Shown: positions 18,596-29,249, numbered from the stretch's first letter. The stretch is 64,000 nucleotides of DNA from Mycolicibacterium aurum (GCF_900637195.1 NZ_LR134356.1:620001-684000), one strand, 5' to 3'. Program-made: numbers and translations. Notes: generated by a model not told the origin, from the letters alone.

Positions 18596-19411
18596 ATGGC
18601 TATCGGTGGAGTGCTCTTCGACATCGATGGCGTGCTGGTCACGTCATGGAAGCCGATCCCCGGTGCCGCGGAGTCCCTGGCGGCGTTGGCGGACAAGCAG
18701 ATCGCCTGCGCCTACCTGACCAACACGACCACCCGGACCCGCGCGCAGATCGCCGACCTGTTGACCGAGGCGGGCATGGCGGTCCGCTCCGACGAGGTGA
18801 TCACCGCGGCGGTCCTGACCGCCGACTACGTGCGCAACCGCTACCCGGATGCCCGCTGCTTCCTGGTCAACAGCGGACAGATCGCCGAGGACATGCCCGG
18901 CATCGACCTCGTCTACTCGAGCGACTTCGACGGGCCCCGCGCACCCGAGGCGCCCGATGTGGTGCTGCTGGGCGGCGCCGGTCCCGAGTACAGCCACCTC
19001 ACGCTGTCCTGGGTCTACGACTGGATGGCCCAAGGCGTCCCGGTGGTGGCGATGCACCGCAGCACGTCGTGGACCACCACCGACGGCCTGCGGGTGGACA
19101 CGGGCATGTATCTGATCGGGATGGAGCAGACGTCGGGCCGCAAGGCCACTGCCGTCGGCAAGCCCGCGCCGGAGGGCTTTCTGTCCGCGTCGAGCCGGCT
19201 GGGGGTGGATCCCGACGAGATGTACATGATCGGCGACGACCTCAACAACGACGTGCTCGCCGCGCAGGTGGTCGGCATGACCGGGGTGCTGGTGCGCACC
19301 GGCAAGTTCCGCCAGGACACGCTGGACCGTTGGGCGGCAGACGAATTCGCCATGCAGCCGAACCACGTCATCGATTCGGTGGCCGACCTGCCGGAGCTGC
19401 TCGGGTTGTAG
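18596..19411 (+). CDS. HAD-superfamily hydrolase, subfamily IIA (LHPP-like)
   Basis: A 271-residue phosphatase of the HAD-IIA group. Motif I is LFDIDGVLV (residues 7-15) with both catalytic aspartates, motif II is YLTNTTT near 44, motif III is GKPAPEGF near 188, and motif IV is MIGDDLNNDV near 215. A C2-type cap lies between motifs II and III. The sequence resembles the LHPP-type clade, whose members act on phospho-amino-acid or pyrophosphate substrates; the real substrate is unknown. Probably leaderless (see the -10 box). Confidence 0.83.
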   Translation: MAIGGVLFDIDGVLVTSWKPIPGAAESLAALADKQIACAYLTNTTTRTRAQIADLLTEAGMAVRSDEVITAAVLTADYVRNRYPDARCFLVNSGQIAEDMPGIDLVYSSDFDGPRAPEAPDVVLLGGAGPEYSHLTLSWVYDWMAQGVPVVAMHRSTSWTTTDGLRVDTGMYLIGMEQTSGRKATAVGKPAPEGFLSASSRLGVDPDEMYMIGDDLNNDVLAAQVVGMTGVLVRTGKFRQDTLDRWAADEFAMQPNHVIDSVADLPELLGL

Positions 19412-19421
19412 CGTCGGGTCC

Positions 19422-20384
19422 GTGACCACGGACGCGCATCGCAGACGCCCCCTGCGCTTCGGCCTGACCACCGCTCTGCCGCGCAATGGCGCGGACTCTC
19501 GGGCGTTCGCACAACGGGTCGAGTCCGCGGGAGTCGATGTGCTGACCTTCGCCGACCATCTGGCGCCGGTGACCGCACCGTTCAGCGGTGCGACGGCAGC
19601 CGCGGCAGTGACATCGCGTTTGGTTGTCGGGACCCTGGTCCTCAACAACGACCTCCGGCACCCCGTCGATACCGCGAGGGAGGCCGCAGGAGTCGCGACG
19701 GTCTCCGACGGCCGCTTCGAACTGGGCATCGGCGCCGGGCACATGAAATCCGAGTACGACGCCGCCGGAATTGCGTTCGACCGTGCCGGGATGCGGGTGT
19801 CGCGGCTCGTCGAGTCGGTGGGCGTCATCCGCAAGCTCATCGACGGGGACGCCGTGGATCTCGACGGACAGCATTACCGCATCCACGCGGCGGCGGGCGA
19901 GCTGCTGGCGCCGCCGCCACATCGGGTTCCTACACTGATCGGCGGCAACGGAACCCGGGTCCTCGAGCTTGCCGGACGGATGGCCGATATCGTCGGGCTG
20001 GCCGGAATCTCCCACAATCACGACGCCACCCAGGTGCGGTTGAGTCATTTCGATGCCGCAGGCGTGGCCGACCGGATCGCCGTCGTCCGCGAGGCGGCGG
20101 GGGACCGCTTCGCAGAGATCGAGCTCAACGCGCTGATTCAGGCGGTGGTCCTGAGCGATGACCGTCGGCGGACCGCCGAGGAACTCGCCTCGGACTTCGG
20201 TGCTGCGCCCGAGGCGCTGCTGGCGTCGCCGTTCATCCTGATCGGCAGCCATGAGCAGATGGCCGAACAGCTGGTGGCCCGTCAGCGTGAGTTCGGGATC
20301 AGCTACTGGACGGTGTTCGACGAGTTGCCCGGCCGGTCCTCAGCGCTCCCCGACATCACCGAGGTGATCGCGCTGCTCCGATGA
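19422..20384 (+). CDS. F420-dependent LLM-class oxidoreductase
   Basis: A 320-residue luciferase-like flavin/F420 enzyme. The TIM-barrel core shows LRFGLTTALP, VDVLTFADHLAP, VGTLVLNNDLRHP, GRFELGIGAGHMKSEYDAAGI and VPTLIGGNG, matching the mycobacterial subgroup that uses coenzyme F420. The substrate cannot be read. A GTG start lies 10 bp after the HAD stop, so the two are likely co-transcribed. Confidence 0.85.
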   Translation: MTTDAHRRRPLRFGLTTALPRNGADSRAFAQRVESAGVDVLTFADHLAPVTAPFSGATAAAAVTSRLVVGTLVLNNDLRHPVDTAREAAGVATVSDGRFELGIGAGHMKSEYDAAGIAFDRAGMRVSRLVESVGVIRKLIDGDAVDLDGQHYRIHAAAGELLAPPPHRVPTLIGGNGTRVLELAGRMADIVGLAGISHNHDATQVRLSHFDAAGVADRIAVVREAAGDRFAEIELNALIQAVVLSDDRRRTAEELASDFGAAPEALLASPFILIGSHEQMAEQLVARQREFGISYWTVFDELPGRSSALPDITEVIALLR

Positions 20385-20414
20385 GTCTGGCTGCGGTCCC
20401 GGGTCTATCCCCCC

Positions 20415-20885
20415 ATGACCGAAACGATGATTGTGAGGACGACCGTCGACGCACCGCCTTCCGATGTGTTTGCCGTACTCGCCGATCCCGCCAACCACGC
20501 CGCGATCGACGGCACCGGCTGGGTGCGCGACGCGCTTGACGGGCAGCGCCTCACCGAGACCGGCCAGATGTTCCGGATCGCGATGTACCACGACAACCAT
20601 CCGGACGGGCACTACGAGATGGCCAACAAGGTCATCGCGTACGACCAGGACCGTGCGATCGGCTGGGAGCCCGGCCAGGCCGGCGACGGCGGCGAGGTCG
20701 TGTACGGCGGGTGGACATGGCGCTACGACCTCGAGGCGGCCGGCCCCCGGCAGACCACGGTGACACTGACCTACGACTGGTCGGGCGTGCCCGCGGAGCT
20801 GCGCGAGCACATCCAGTTCCCGCCGTTCCCCGTTGTGCATCTCGAGAACTCGCTGGCCAACTTGGCGAAGCTGGCCACGAGCTGA
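20415..20885 (+). CDS. SRPBCC-family (START/polyketide cyclase-like) protein
   Basis: A 156-residue SRPBCC fold protein. It begins with the usual strand-helix VRTTVDAPPSDVFAVLADP, and has GWEPGQAG and WRYDLEAAGPRQTTVTLTYDW in the later strands. Such proteins bind hydrophobic ligands in a deep pocket; some are cyclases or hydrolases. No catalytic residue can be assigned. It lies 30 bp after the LLM oxidoreductase. Confidence 0.8.
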   Translation: MTETMIVRTTVDAPPSDVFAVLADPANHAAIDGTGWVRDALDGQRLTETGQMFRIAMYHDNHPDGHYEMANKVIAYDQDRAIGWEPGQAGDGGEVVYGGWTWRYDLEAAGPRQTTVTLTYDWSGVPAELREHIQFPPFPVVHLENSLANLAKLATS

Positions 20886-20939
20886 AATCTCAACCGTTCG
20901 GATGAGGTTTTTCGTCCCCGGCAGGTGCTTCATGGATGT

Positions 20940-22316
20940 ATGACGCGAATCGGGGGACACGCGGTCGTGCTCGGCGCCAGCATGGCGGGCCTGCTGGCCG
21001 CCAGAGTGCTGACGGACTTCTACGACCGCGTGACGGTGATCGAGCGCGATGTCCTCGGCGACACCGCCGCTCCGCGGCGCGGGGTGCCGCAGAGCAGGCA
21101 GCCTCACGTGGTGCTGGCCCGGTGCGGTCAGATTCTGGAGGAACTGTTTCCTGGTATCGGAGACGAGCTGGTCGGAGACGGCGCGCACGAATGGCGCGAC
21201 GGTGACCTTTCCCGCCTCTACACGCGGTTCGGAGGTCACCTCATCACCCAGTCGGGTCGGATCCAGGACCCGTCTGCACTGAAGATCTTCTACGCGAGCC
21301 GCCCGTTCATCGAAAGCCATGTGCGTCGCCGCGTCCGCGGACTTTCGACACTCACCATTGTCGACGGTCACGGCGTCGACTCGCTGACAGAGCACGCCGG
21401 TGTGGTAACCGGGGTGCGGGTCACGCGCGAGCTGGATAAGGCCTCTCGCACACTGGCCGCCGATCTGGTCGTCGACGCCACCGGCCGCGGGTCACGAACC
21501 CCGGCGCTCCTGGAGCAGATGGGCTACCCGCGCCCACGGGAAGAGCAGCTCACAGTGAACGTCAGCTATGTGAGCATGCCGGTGCGTATTCCCGACGTGT
21601 CGCTGCACGAATACCTCTTCATCGACATGTTCGTGCCGGGTCGATCTCACGGGTTCGCGATGTCCCGCTGCGAGAACGATGACTGGGTGGTGCTCGTGGG
21701 GACGCTGGGTAAACACGTGCCACCACCCGCCAGTGTCGCGGAGCTCATGGAACACGCCGAACGACTGATGCCCGCACACGCATTCCAGGCGTTACGGACC
21801 GGCACGCCATTGGCTGACATTGCGCTGCACCGGTTTCCGGCGAGCAGGTGGCGTCGCTACGACCAGATGGCTCGCTTTCCCGATCGGCTGCTGGTCACCG
21901 GGGACGCCGTCTGCAGCTTCAATCCGATTTACGGGCAGGGTATGACGGTGGCGGCTATCGACGCGGTAGCGCTACATGCCTGCCTGCGCCGCGGGGCCGA
22001 TGCATTGGCTCGCAGATACCATCGCGAGGCCGCAAAGAGCATCCAGGTGGCGTGGCGCACAGCGGTCGGGTCGGACCTCGCGCTGCCCGAGGTCGAGGGG
22101 CGGCGGACATTGCCGACGAAGGTGAGCAACGCCTTCATCGATCGGATTCTCCTTGCAGCCGAGAGCGATCCATGGGTCGCCCAAGAATTCCAGCGGGTCA
22201 CCGGGATGCTCGAGCCGCCCGCGCGCCTGCTCCGGCCCGCGATGCTCTATCGGGTCCTGGGTAAGCGCGGTGACCGCGAGAGGTCGGCGCAGACAAGGGT
22301 CTCCTCTACGGCGTGA
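20940..22316 (+). CDS. FAD-dependent monooxygenase/hydroxylase-like protein
   Basis: A 458-residue flavoprotein of the PHBH fold. The N-terminal FAD loop is VVLGASMAGLLAARVL, the middle motif VVDATGRGSR (about 175), and the second FAD contact VTGDAVCSFNPIYGQGM (about 320), where GD binds the ribityl chain. The unusual leading segment RRGVPQSRQPHVVLARC is shared by a mycobacterial group of uncharacterised hydroxylases. The ATG at 20940 is preferred over a GTG five codons upstream because homology starts there. Its 3' end overlaps the convergent LuxR gene by 11 bp. Confidence 0.8.
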   Translation: MTRIGGHAVVLGASMAGLLAARVLTDFYDRVTVIERDVLGDTAAPRRGVPQSRQPHVVLARCGQILEELFPGIGDELVGDGAHEWRDGDLSRLYTRFGGHLITQSGRIQDPSALKIFYASRPFIESHVRRRVRGLSTLTIVDGHGVDSLTEHAGVVTGVRVTRELDKASRTLAADLVVDATGRGSRTPALLEQMGYPRPREEQLTVNVSYVSMPVRIPDVSLHEYLFIDMFVPGRSHGFAMSRCENDDWVVLVGTLGKHVPPPASVAELMEHAERLMPAHAFQALRTGTPLADIALHRFPASRWRRYDQMARFPDRLLVTGDAVCSFNPIYGQGMTVAAIDAVALHACLRRGADALARRYHREAAKSIQVAWRTAVGSDLALPEVEGRRTLPTKVSNAFIDRILLAAESDPWVAQEFQRVTGMLEPPARLLRPAMLYRVLGKRGDRERSAQTRVSSTA

Positions 22317-23406
22317 TGGCCAGGAGCAGCCGCACCAGCTCGGCCTGCCGGTGCGTGTCGGTCTTGTCGTAGACGTGCTGGACGTGCGTCTTCACCGTGG
22401 CCAGTGACAGCGACAACTCATCGGCGACGGCCGACGGGCTGGACCCTCCACTGATGAGTAAGGCCACGTCGATCTCGGCTCTGGTGAGGCCGAACAGGCT
22501 GCGCAACAGATGTTTCGGGGGCCGTCGTTGTTTATCGGGGTCCACGATGACGACGAGCGCCCGACCCGGTCTGTCGTCACTGCCGTTGTCGGCAAAGGGA
22601 GATATGTGCACAACCAACGGGTTTCGCGCGCCTGCACGTGGCACCAGCAGTGAATCTCCGGTGCGTGTTCCGGTGCGGCGGGCACCCGTCGCGCAGGCGA
22701 CGGCGCGGCGGAACTCGGTGTCGGCCGGGGCAAGCGATAACCGGAGACGGCCGGAACGCACGGCCACCTCAGCGGCGTCGCGGACGAGCGTTTCGGCCGC
22801 GCGATTGTGCCGGAGCACCGCGGCGTCAGGACCGACGAGCAGTGCTGCGGCTGCGATCGTCTCCACCGGGTGCACGCGCGTGTCCGCCTGGTCGCGGAGT
22901 TGGGTGAGCGCGTCGTGGGTGCGCAGCGCCTGCTGAAAGTGGGGGACCAGGGCATTGAACGCCCTGACGTTGTCGGCACTGGCGAAACCGTCGCCGCGCC
23001 GTGGTGCCGCCACCAGGAAGCAGCACGGCATCGGTCCAGAGGTGAGACGGACGAACAGGCCGTCGTCCATCTCGTAAGGGCGCATCCAGTCGGCGTGGAA
23101 CTCCGAGCGCGGCTCGAGCGCGACCAGGGACTCCCCGCTGTGCACCAGGCCCAGCGCGCTGGTGTCGACCGCGGCCAGGACATAGTCGAACTGGCAGTAG
23201 TACTCCTGATACGCCCGCATGGCCGGCTCGTCGTACACCGTGCAATGCCGCACGTCTCGGTTGCCTTGGCTGCCGCTGATCAAACCGCTGGCGGTCCCGC
23301 CGAACGACGAACGCGCCAACTCCAGCGCGTCCACCCATCGCCGCGGCGTCAGCGCTGCGGCGTGTACCTCGGTGACTATTCGCGAGAATTGCTCGATCGT
23401 GATCAT
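22306..23406 (-). CDS. LuxR-family transcriptional regulator
   Basis: A 366-residue regulator. The last 60 residues form a GerE/LuxR helix-turn-helix: LTRAEIDVALLISGG, then PSAVADELSLSLATVKTHV and VYDKTD. The N-terminal 300 residues are a sensor-like region without a clear receiver aspartate; it is a stand-alone type common next to mycobacterial oxidoreductases. The ATG at 23404-23406 follows GGGGTGGA; a GTG four codons upstream is the alternative. Two palindromes lie just upstream and suggest self-control. It is convergent with the FAD monooxygenase. Confidence 0.82.
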   Translation of the reverse strand: MITIEQFSRIVTEVHAAALTPRRWVDALELARSSFGGTASGLISGSQGNRDVRHCTVYDEPAMRAYQEYYCQFDYVLAAVDTSALGLVHSGESLVALEPRSEFHADWMRPYEMDDGLFVRLTSGPMPCCFLVAAPRRGDGFASADNVRAFNALVPHFQQALRTHDALTQLRDQADTRVHPVETIAAAALLVGPDAAVLRHNRAAETLVRDAAEVAVRSGRLRLSLAPADTEFRRAVACATGARRTGTRTGDSLLVPRAGARNPLVVHISPFADNGSDDRPGRALVVIVDPDKQRRPPKHLLRSLFGLTRAEIDVALLISGGSSPSAVADELSLSLATVKTHVQHVYDKTDTHRQAELVRLLLAITP

Positions 23407-23415
23407 TTCCACCCC

Positions 23416-23449
23416 CACGCAATGCGTGCCCCGGGTGAATATTAACCCG
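23416..23449. promoter_or_regulatory. Two adjacent palindromes upstream of the LuxR gene
   Basis: CACGCA-A-TGCGTG (23416-23428) is a perfect palindrome around one base. CGGGTGAATATTAACCCG (23432-23449) is an 18-bp palindrome with one mismatched pair. Read on the minus strand the second contains TAATAT, a good -10 about 33 nt before the ATG, so a protein bound here would cover the promoter and the leader. Confidence 0.45.
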
Positions 23450-23482
23450 CTGAGCGGGGGAAACGGGAGTAGTGACCGACGC

Positions 23483-25183
23483 TCAGGCGGTCAGCTCGCG
23501 CTGCAGCACCCGGACGGCGTCGATGCGCTGTTGCAGCTGCTCGCGGGTGGCCGCGGCGATCGGCGGACCGCCGCAGCGCCGGCGCAGCTCGTTGTGGATC
23601 CAGCCGTGCGGGCGACCGGTGCGGTGGTGGGCCACCGACACGAGCGTGTTGAGCTCGCTGCGCAGCTCCCGGAGCTGGTAGTGGGTGGTCTTCGGGGCGG
23701 GCAGGCCGGAGTCGGTGCGCTTCTGCAGCTGCGCATCCTGCCTGCGCCGCAACAGATCTCGCATCGACGCGGCATCGAGCAGGCCGGGGATGCCCAGGTA
23801 GTCGGCTTCCTCGTCGCTGCCTGCCGGTGTCGCCGTCCCGAAGGACGAGCCGTCGAAGATCACCTGGTCGAGCTCGGCGTCGGCGCCCAGGTACTCGATC
23901 TTGTTCTGCTCGTCGTCCGGCTCGTCACGCTTCTGCTCGGCCAGCTCGGCGTCGAGCGGATCCTCCTCGGTCTCCCGGTGCGGCTTGCCGAGGATGTGGT
24001 TGCGCTGGGCTTCCATCTCGCTGGCCAGCAGCAGCAGGTTCGGCACCGAGGGCAGGAAGATGCTCGCGGTCTCGCCGGGCCTGCGCGAGCGCACGAACCG
24101 GCCGATCGCCTGCGCGAAGAACAGCGGAGTGGACGCGCTGGTGGCGTAGACGCCGACCGCCAGCCGCGGCACGTCGACACCCTCGGAGACCATCCGCACC
24201 GCGACCAGCCAGCGGGATGTGCTTGCGGAGAACTGCGAGATCCGGTCGGAGGCGCCCTTGTCGTCGGACAACACGACCGTGGGTACCTCGCCCGTGATCG
24301 TCAGCAGCAGATCGGCGTAGGCGCGTGCGGTGGTCTGGTCCGAGGCGATGATCATGCCGCCGGCATCGGGGACATGCTTGCGCAGACCTTCGAGCCGGGT
24401 GTCGGCGGCGGCGATGACCGCGGGCATCCACTGGCCTGCCGGGTTCAGCGCCGTCTTCCATGCCCGCGCGGTCTGCTCGGCGGTCAACGGTTCGCCGAGC
24501 CGTGCGGCGTGCTCCTCCCCGGCACTGTCGCGCCAGCGCGCCTCACCGGAGTACGCCATGAACATGACCGGGCGCACCACACCGTCGGCGAGCGCGTCGC
24601 TGTAGCCGTAGGTGTGGTCGGCCACCGACGTCTTGAATCCCGCGGCGTCCTCTTCGTAGTTGACGAACGGGATCGCGCTGTCGTCGCTGCGGAACGGCGT
24701 CCCGGTCAGGGCGAGCCGCCGCGTCGCGTCGTCGAACGCCTCCCGGATCGCGTCGCCCCAGCTTTTCGCGTCGCCGCCGTGGTGGATCTCGTCGAAGACG
24801 ACGAGCGTCCTGCGATTCTCGGTGCGCACGCGGTGCCGGGCCGGGTGGCTGGCCACCTGGGCATAGGTGACGACCACTCCGTGGTACTCCGAGGACGTCT
24901 GGGCGTTGGAGTTGGAGAACTTGGGGTCGAGCGCGATGCCCTGCCGGGCCGCGGCCTGCGCCCACTGGACCTTCAGATGCTCGGTGGGCACGACGATCGT
25001 CACCGCGTCGACGGTGCCCTCGGCCAGCAGCTCGGCGACGATACGAAGAGCGAAGGTGGTCTTGCCGGCGCCCGGTGTGGCGACGGCCAGGAAATCCCGG
25101 GGCTTGGCGGCCAGGTACTTCACCAGCGCCCGCCGCTGCCAGCTCCGCAACGCCTGGGTGCTGGGCGCTGCGTCAGCCCGCAC
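23483..25183 (-). CDS. DEAD/DEAH-box (SSL2-like) helicase
   Basis: A 566-residue superfamily 2 helicase. Motif I is VATPGAGKTTFAL (about 34-46), motif II is VVFDEIHH (DEIH, about 128), motif III LALTGTPFR (about 160), and the second RecA domain ends with QAIGRFVRSRRPGE (motif VI). A hydrophilic C-terminal region of about 180 residues is rich in acidic stretches. This is a common stand-alone type in actinobacteria, with no nuclease domain and no adjacent defence genes. The GTG at 25183 has GGGAGGAG 6 nt upstream. Confidence 0.85.
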   Translation of the reverse strand: MRADAAPSTQALRSWQRRALVKYLAAKPRDFLAVATPGAGKTTFALRIVAELLAEGTVDAVTIVVPTEHLKVQWAQAAARQGIALDPKFSNSNAQTSSEYHGVVVTYAQVASHPARHRVRTENRRTLVVFDEIHHGGDAKSWGDAIREAFDDATRRLALTGTPFRSDDSAIPFVNYEEDAAGFKTSVADHTYGYSDALADGVVRPVMFMAYSGEARWRDSAGEEHAARLGEPLTAEQTARAWKTALNPAGQWMPAVIAAADTRLEGLRKHVPDAGGMIIASDQTTARAYADLLLTITGEVPTVVLSDDKGASDRISQFSASTSRWLVAVRMVSEGVDVPRLAVGVYATSASTPLFFAQAIGRFVRSRRPGETASIFLPSVPNLLLLASEMEAQRNHILGKPHRETEEDPLDAELAEQKRDEPDDEQNKIEYLGADAELDQVIFDGSSFGTATPAGSDEEADYLGIPGLLDAASMRDLLRRRQDAQLQKRTDSGLPAPKTTHYQLRELRSELNTLVSVAHHRTGRPHGWIHNELRRRCGGPPIAAATREQLQQRIDAVRVLQRELTA

Positions 25184-25299
25184 CCATGACTCCTCCCAAA
25201 CAGATGGCCGTCGCCGACAGCGTGACCGGAATGCAGTCTAGGGCAGCGGGTTACGCGATCGCATTTCCTCGGCGTGTCCGGGCGCGTGTCTAGGGCCGG

Positions 25300-25797
25300 C
25301 TAGTCGACGAAATGGTTGTCGTTCTTGACGAACCACTCGTTGCGCTCCTCGTCGGAGAGCTCGCCCAGCTGCGCCAATCCCTCGAAGTAGTGCTCCCGCG
25401 GGGCCCCGGGGGCGAACAGCATCAGGATCGAGGCGGGCTCGTCGGCCTCGTTGCGGAACCCGTGGATGCCCCCGGGTGGGACGTAGAGGAAGTCTCCTGC
25501 ATGCCCGTCGGCCCACTCGGTGCCGTTGTAGAGCGAGATGGTGCCCGACAGCACGTAGAACGCCTCCGACATGCCCCGATGGAAATGCGGGCCCGGACCG
25601 CCACCGCGGGGCGCGATCTGCACCCGGTACAGGCCGTAGTCGCCGCCGGTGGCTTGCTGGTTCGCCAGATAGTGGTACTGGACCACGCCGAACGCGTCGT
25701 AATCGGGCGGCTCGTCCCCCCGTTTGAGCCAGGCGCTCACCTCGGGTTCGTCGGCGGTGTAGCGGGCCGGGGGATAGGGCGGCACAACCAGGGACAC
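25300..25797 (-). CDS. Cupin-domain protein
   Basis: A 165-residue single-domain cupin. Motif 1 reads PHFHRGMSEAFYVLSGTI (about 70-87) with two histidines and a glutamate for metal binding; motif 2 reads PPGGIHGFRNEADEP with the last histidine. It may be an enzyme or a sugar/small-molecule sensor; there is no DNA-binding domain. GTG start. It lies 116 bp upstream of the helicase gene on the same strand and 18 bp after the SDR. Confidence 0.8.
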   Translation of the reverse strand: MSLVVPPYPPARYTADEPEVSAWLKRGDEPPDYDAFGVVQYHYLANQQATGGDYGLYRVQIAPRGGGPGPHFHRGMSEAFYVLSGTISLYNGTEWADGHAGDFLYVPPGGIHGFRNEADEPASILMLFAPGAPREHYFEGLAQLGELSDEERNEWFVKNDNHFVD

Positions 25798-25815
25798 GCG
25801 CCCATCCTGCCCGCC

Positions 25816-26727
25816 TCAGCTGACGGGGAACACCACCTTCGTCAACTCTTCGGAGACGTCCCACAGCCGGCGCTGCAGCGCCAGGTCATAGGACTGCGGG
25901 CTGCTGGCGACGACGACGGGGCTGCCCTTCTGCTGGGCGATGCCGTCCGGGCCGTAGTACTGGCCGCCGAGCACGCCGGGGTCGGTGGCGGCCCGCAAGG
26001 TGGGTAGTGCGCCTGCGGCCGGGCTCTGCGCGAAGAGCGGGGCGACGACCCCGAACGCGCCCTGGACCGACTTGGGCAGATTGCGCGCCAGCTCGGTGGT
26101 CGACGTGCCGGGGTGGGCGGCGACGGCGATCGTCTTGCCGCGCGGGGCCAGGCGGCGCTGCAGCTCATAGGTGAACAGCAAATTGGCCAGCTTCGACTGG
26201 GTGTAGGCGCCCATCCGGTTGTAGCTGCGCTCCCACTGCAGGTCGTCCCAGTGGATGGCGCCGCCCATCTTGTGTCCGTTGCTGCTCACGGTCACCACGC
26301 GGGCACCGTCGACGTCGAGGAGCTTCTCCAGCAGCAGGCCGGTGAACGCGAAGTGCCCAAGGTGGTTGGTGCCGAACTGGAGCTCGAAGCCGTCCTTGGT
26401 GGTGCCCTTGGGCGTGGTCATCACGCCGGCGTTGTTGATGAGCAGGTCGATGCGCTCGTGGCTGCTCTTCAGTGCCTCGGCGGCCGTGCGGATTGCCTCC
26501 AGCGAGGTCAGGTCCAGCTCCTGGACCTCGACTTTTCCGGCGACTCCTGCGCCTATCTGCGCGGCGGCCTTCGCGCCCTTGTCGGCGTTGCGCACGGCGA
26601 GCACGACACGCGCACCCTTGGCGGCCAGGGCCCTGGCGGTCTCCAGGCCCAGTCCGGTGTTGGCTCCCGTGATGACGGCGGTGCGGCCCGTCTGGTCGGG
26701 GATGTCGGCGGTGGTCCAGTCACTCAT
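25816..26727 (-). CDS. Short-chain dehydrogenase/reductase (paralogue of the 14005-14919 gene)
   Basis: A 303-residue classical SDR: TGANTGLGLETA at about 21, NNAGVMTTP near 100, catalytic YTQSK near 175. The start MSDWTTADIPDQTGR and the end RRLWDVSEELT closely follow the SDR next to moeA2, so the two are paralogues. GAGGAG precedes the ATG. It is divergent from a TetR gene with 106 bp between, the usual arrangement for a TetR-controlled dehydrogenase. Confidence 0.87.
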   Translation of the reverse strand: MSDWTTADIPDQTGRTAVITGANTGLGLETARALAAKGARVVLAVRNADKGAKAAAQIGAGVAGKVEVQELDLTSLEAIRTAAEALKSSHERIDLLINNAGVMTTPKGTTKDGFELQFGTNHLGHFAFTGLLLEKLLDVDGARVVTVSSNGHKMGGAIHWDDLQWERSYNRMGAYTQSKLANLLFTYELQRRLAPRGKTIAVAAHPGTSTTELARNLPKSVQGAFGVVAPLFAQSPAAGALPTLRAATDPGVLGGQYYGPDGIAQQKGSPVVVASSPQSYDLALQRRLWDVSEELTKVVFPVS

Positions 26728-26833
26728 GTCGGTCTCCTCAGGCTCGTACACTCGATGAAGCGGGGCAGACGCCCCGGTTGATGCCAACTATACGGAACGC
26801 ACGCCCCGTTTCGTGTTCGCCAGGAGGGAAACC

Positions 26834-27409
26834 GTGACCGAGCTCGTCCCCGCGCCGCGCCCCCGGGCACTGCGCGCCGACGCGGCGCGGAATCGGGCGC
26901 GCGTGCTCCAGGTGGCCTACGACACGTTCGCCGCCGACGGGCTGGCGGTCCCGATCGACGAGATCGCGCGCCGGGCCGGCGTGGGCGCGGGGACGGTCTA
27001 CCGGCACTTCCCGACGAAGGAGGCGCTGTTCGTCGCCGTGGTGGCCGACCGGCTGCGCCGGATCTCCGACCACGCCCGCACCCTGCTGCAGTCCGAAGGT
27101 CCTGGTGAGGCACTCTTCGCGTTCCTGCGCGAGATCGTCCGTACCGGGGCGACGGACCACGGATTGGTCGACGCCCTCGTCGGCTACGGCCTCGATCTGG
27201 AGACCGCGGCACCAGGTGCCGAAGCGGCGTTCCTGGCGATGCTCGACGAACTGCTGACCGCTGCGCAGGAGGCGGGCACCGTCCGCGCCGACGTCGGCGT
27301 CGCCGAGATCAAGGCGCTGCTGGTCGTGTGCAAGGTGCCCCAGCTGTACGGCGATGACGTCTCCGAGCGGGTGGCCAAGGTGATCGAGGACGGTCTGCGG
27401 CGCCGGTGA
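26834..27409 (+). CDS. TetR-family transcriptional regulator
   Basis: A 191-residue repressor-type protein. The helix-turn-helix is IDEIARRAGVGAGTVYRHFPTKEALF (residues about 38-63; quoted to show the fold), followed by an all-helical ligand domain. The GTG at 26834 is preceded by AGGAGGG and is preferred over an earlier ATG in the same frame. Divergent orientation to the SDR gene suggests it controls that gene and itself. The shared gap contains two ACGCCCCG-TT direct elements that could be the operator. Confidence 0.82.
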   Translation: MTELVPAPRPRALRADAARNRARVLQVAYDTFAADGLAVPIDEIARRAGVGAGTVYRHFPTKEALFVAVVADRLRRISDHARTLLQSEGPGEALFAFLREIVRTGATDHGLVDALVGYGLDLETAAPGAEAAFLAMLDELLTAAQEAGTVRADVGVAEIKALLVVCKVPQLYGDDVSERVAKVIEDGLRRR

Positions 27410-27435
27410 ATCGGCCCGGGACAGGTCGATCCGAC

Positions 27436-27462
27436 CTTGCACTCACCCAGGTCGAGTGCTAA
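27436..27462. promoter_or_regulatory. CIRCE element 1 upstream of groEL2 (HrcA operator)
   Basis: CTTGCACTC, 9 bp, GAGTGCTAA. This is the CIRCE pattern (TTAGCACTC-N9-GAGTGCTAA) with two changes in the left arm. HrcA binds such sites and represses groE genes until heat shock. Confidence 0.9.
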
Positions 27463-27470
27463 GAATGCAG

Positions 27471-27497
27471 TTGGCACTCGCGACCAGTGAGTGCTAG
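27471..27497. promoter_or_regulatory. CIRCE element 2 upstream of groEL2 (HrcA operator)
   Basis: TTGGCACTC, 9 bp, GAGTGCTAG; each arm has one change from consensus. It lies 8 bp after element 1. The right arm of element 1 and the left arm of this one also pair with each other with one mismatch. Remembered mycobacterial groEL2 upstream regions have the same two-box layout. Confidence 0.9.
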
Positions 27498-27510
27498 GTC
27501 GGGCCGGTGA

Positions 27511-29235
<1,725 letters not shown>

Positions 29236-29249
29236 GTCCCTTGACGAAG

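Noticed and set aside
23483..25183. The stand-alone helicase as part of a phage-defence system
   Set aside because: No nuclease, methylase, sensor or other defence gene is adjacent; neighbours are a LuxR regulator and a cupin, and this helicase type is widespread in mycobacterial cores.
23219..25189. A 656-codon open frame opposite the helicase
   Set aside because: No motif or ribosome site; the helicase on the other strand has every SF2 motif in order.
26761..26776. CGGGGC-AGAC-GCCCCG hairpin between the SDR and TetR genes
   Set aside because: Only 6 bp with a 4-base loop, common in this composition; kept as a possible operator remark under the TetR gene but not as a feature.
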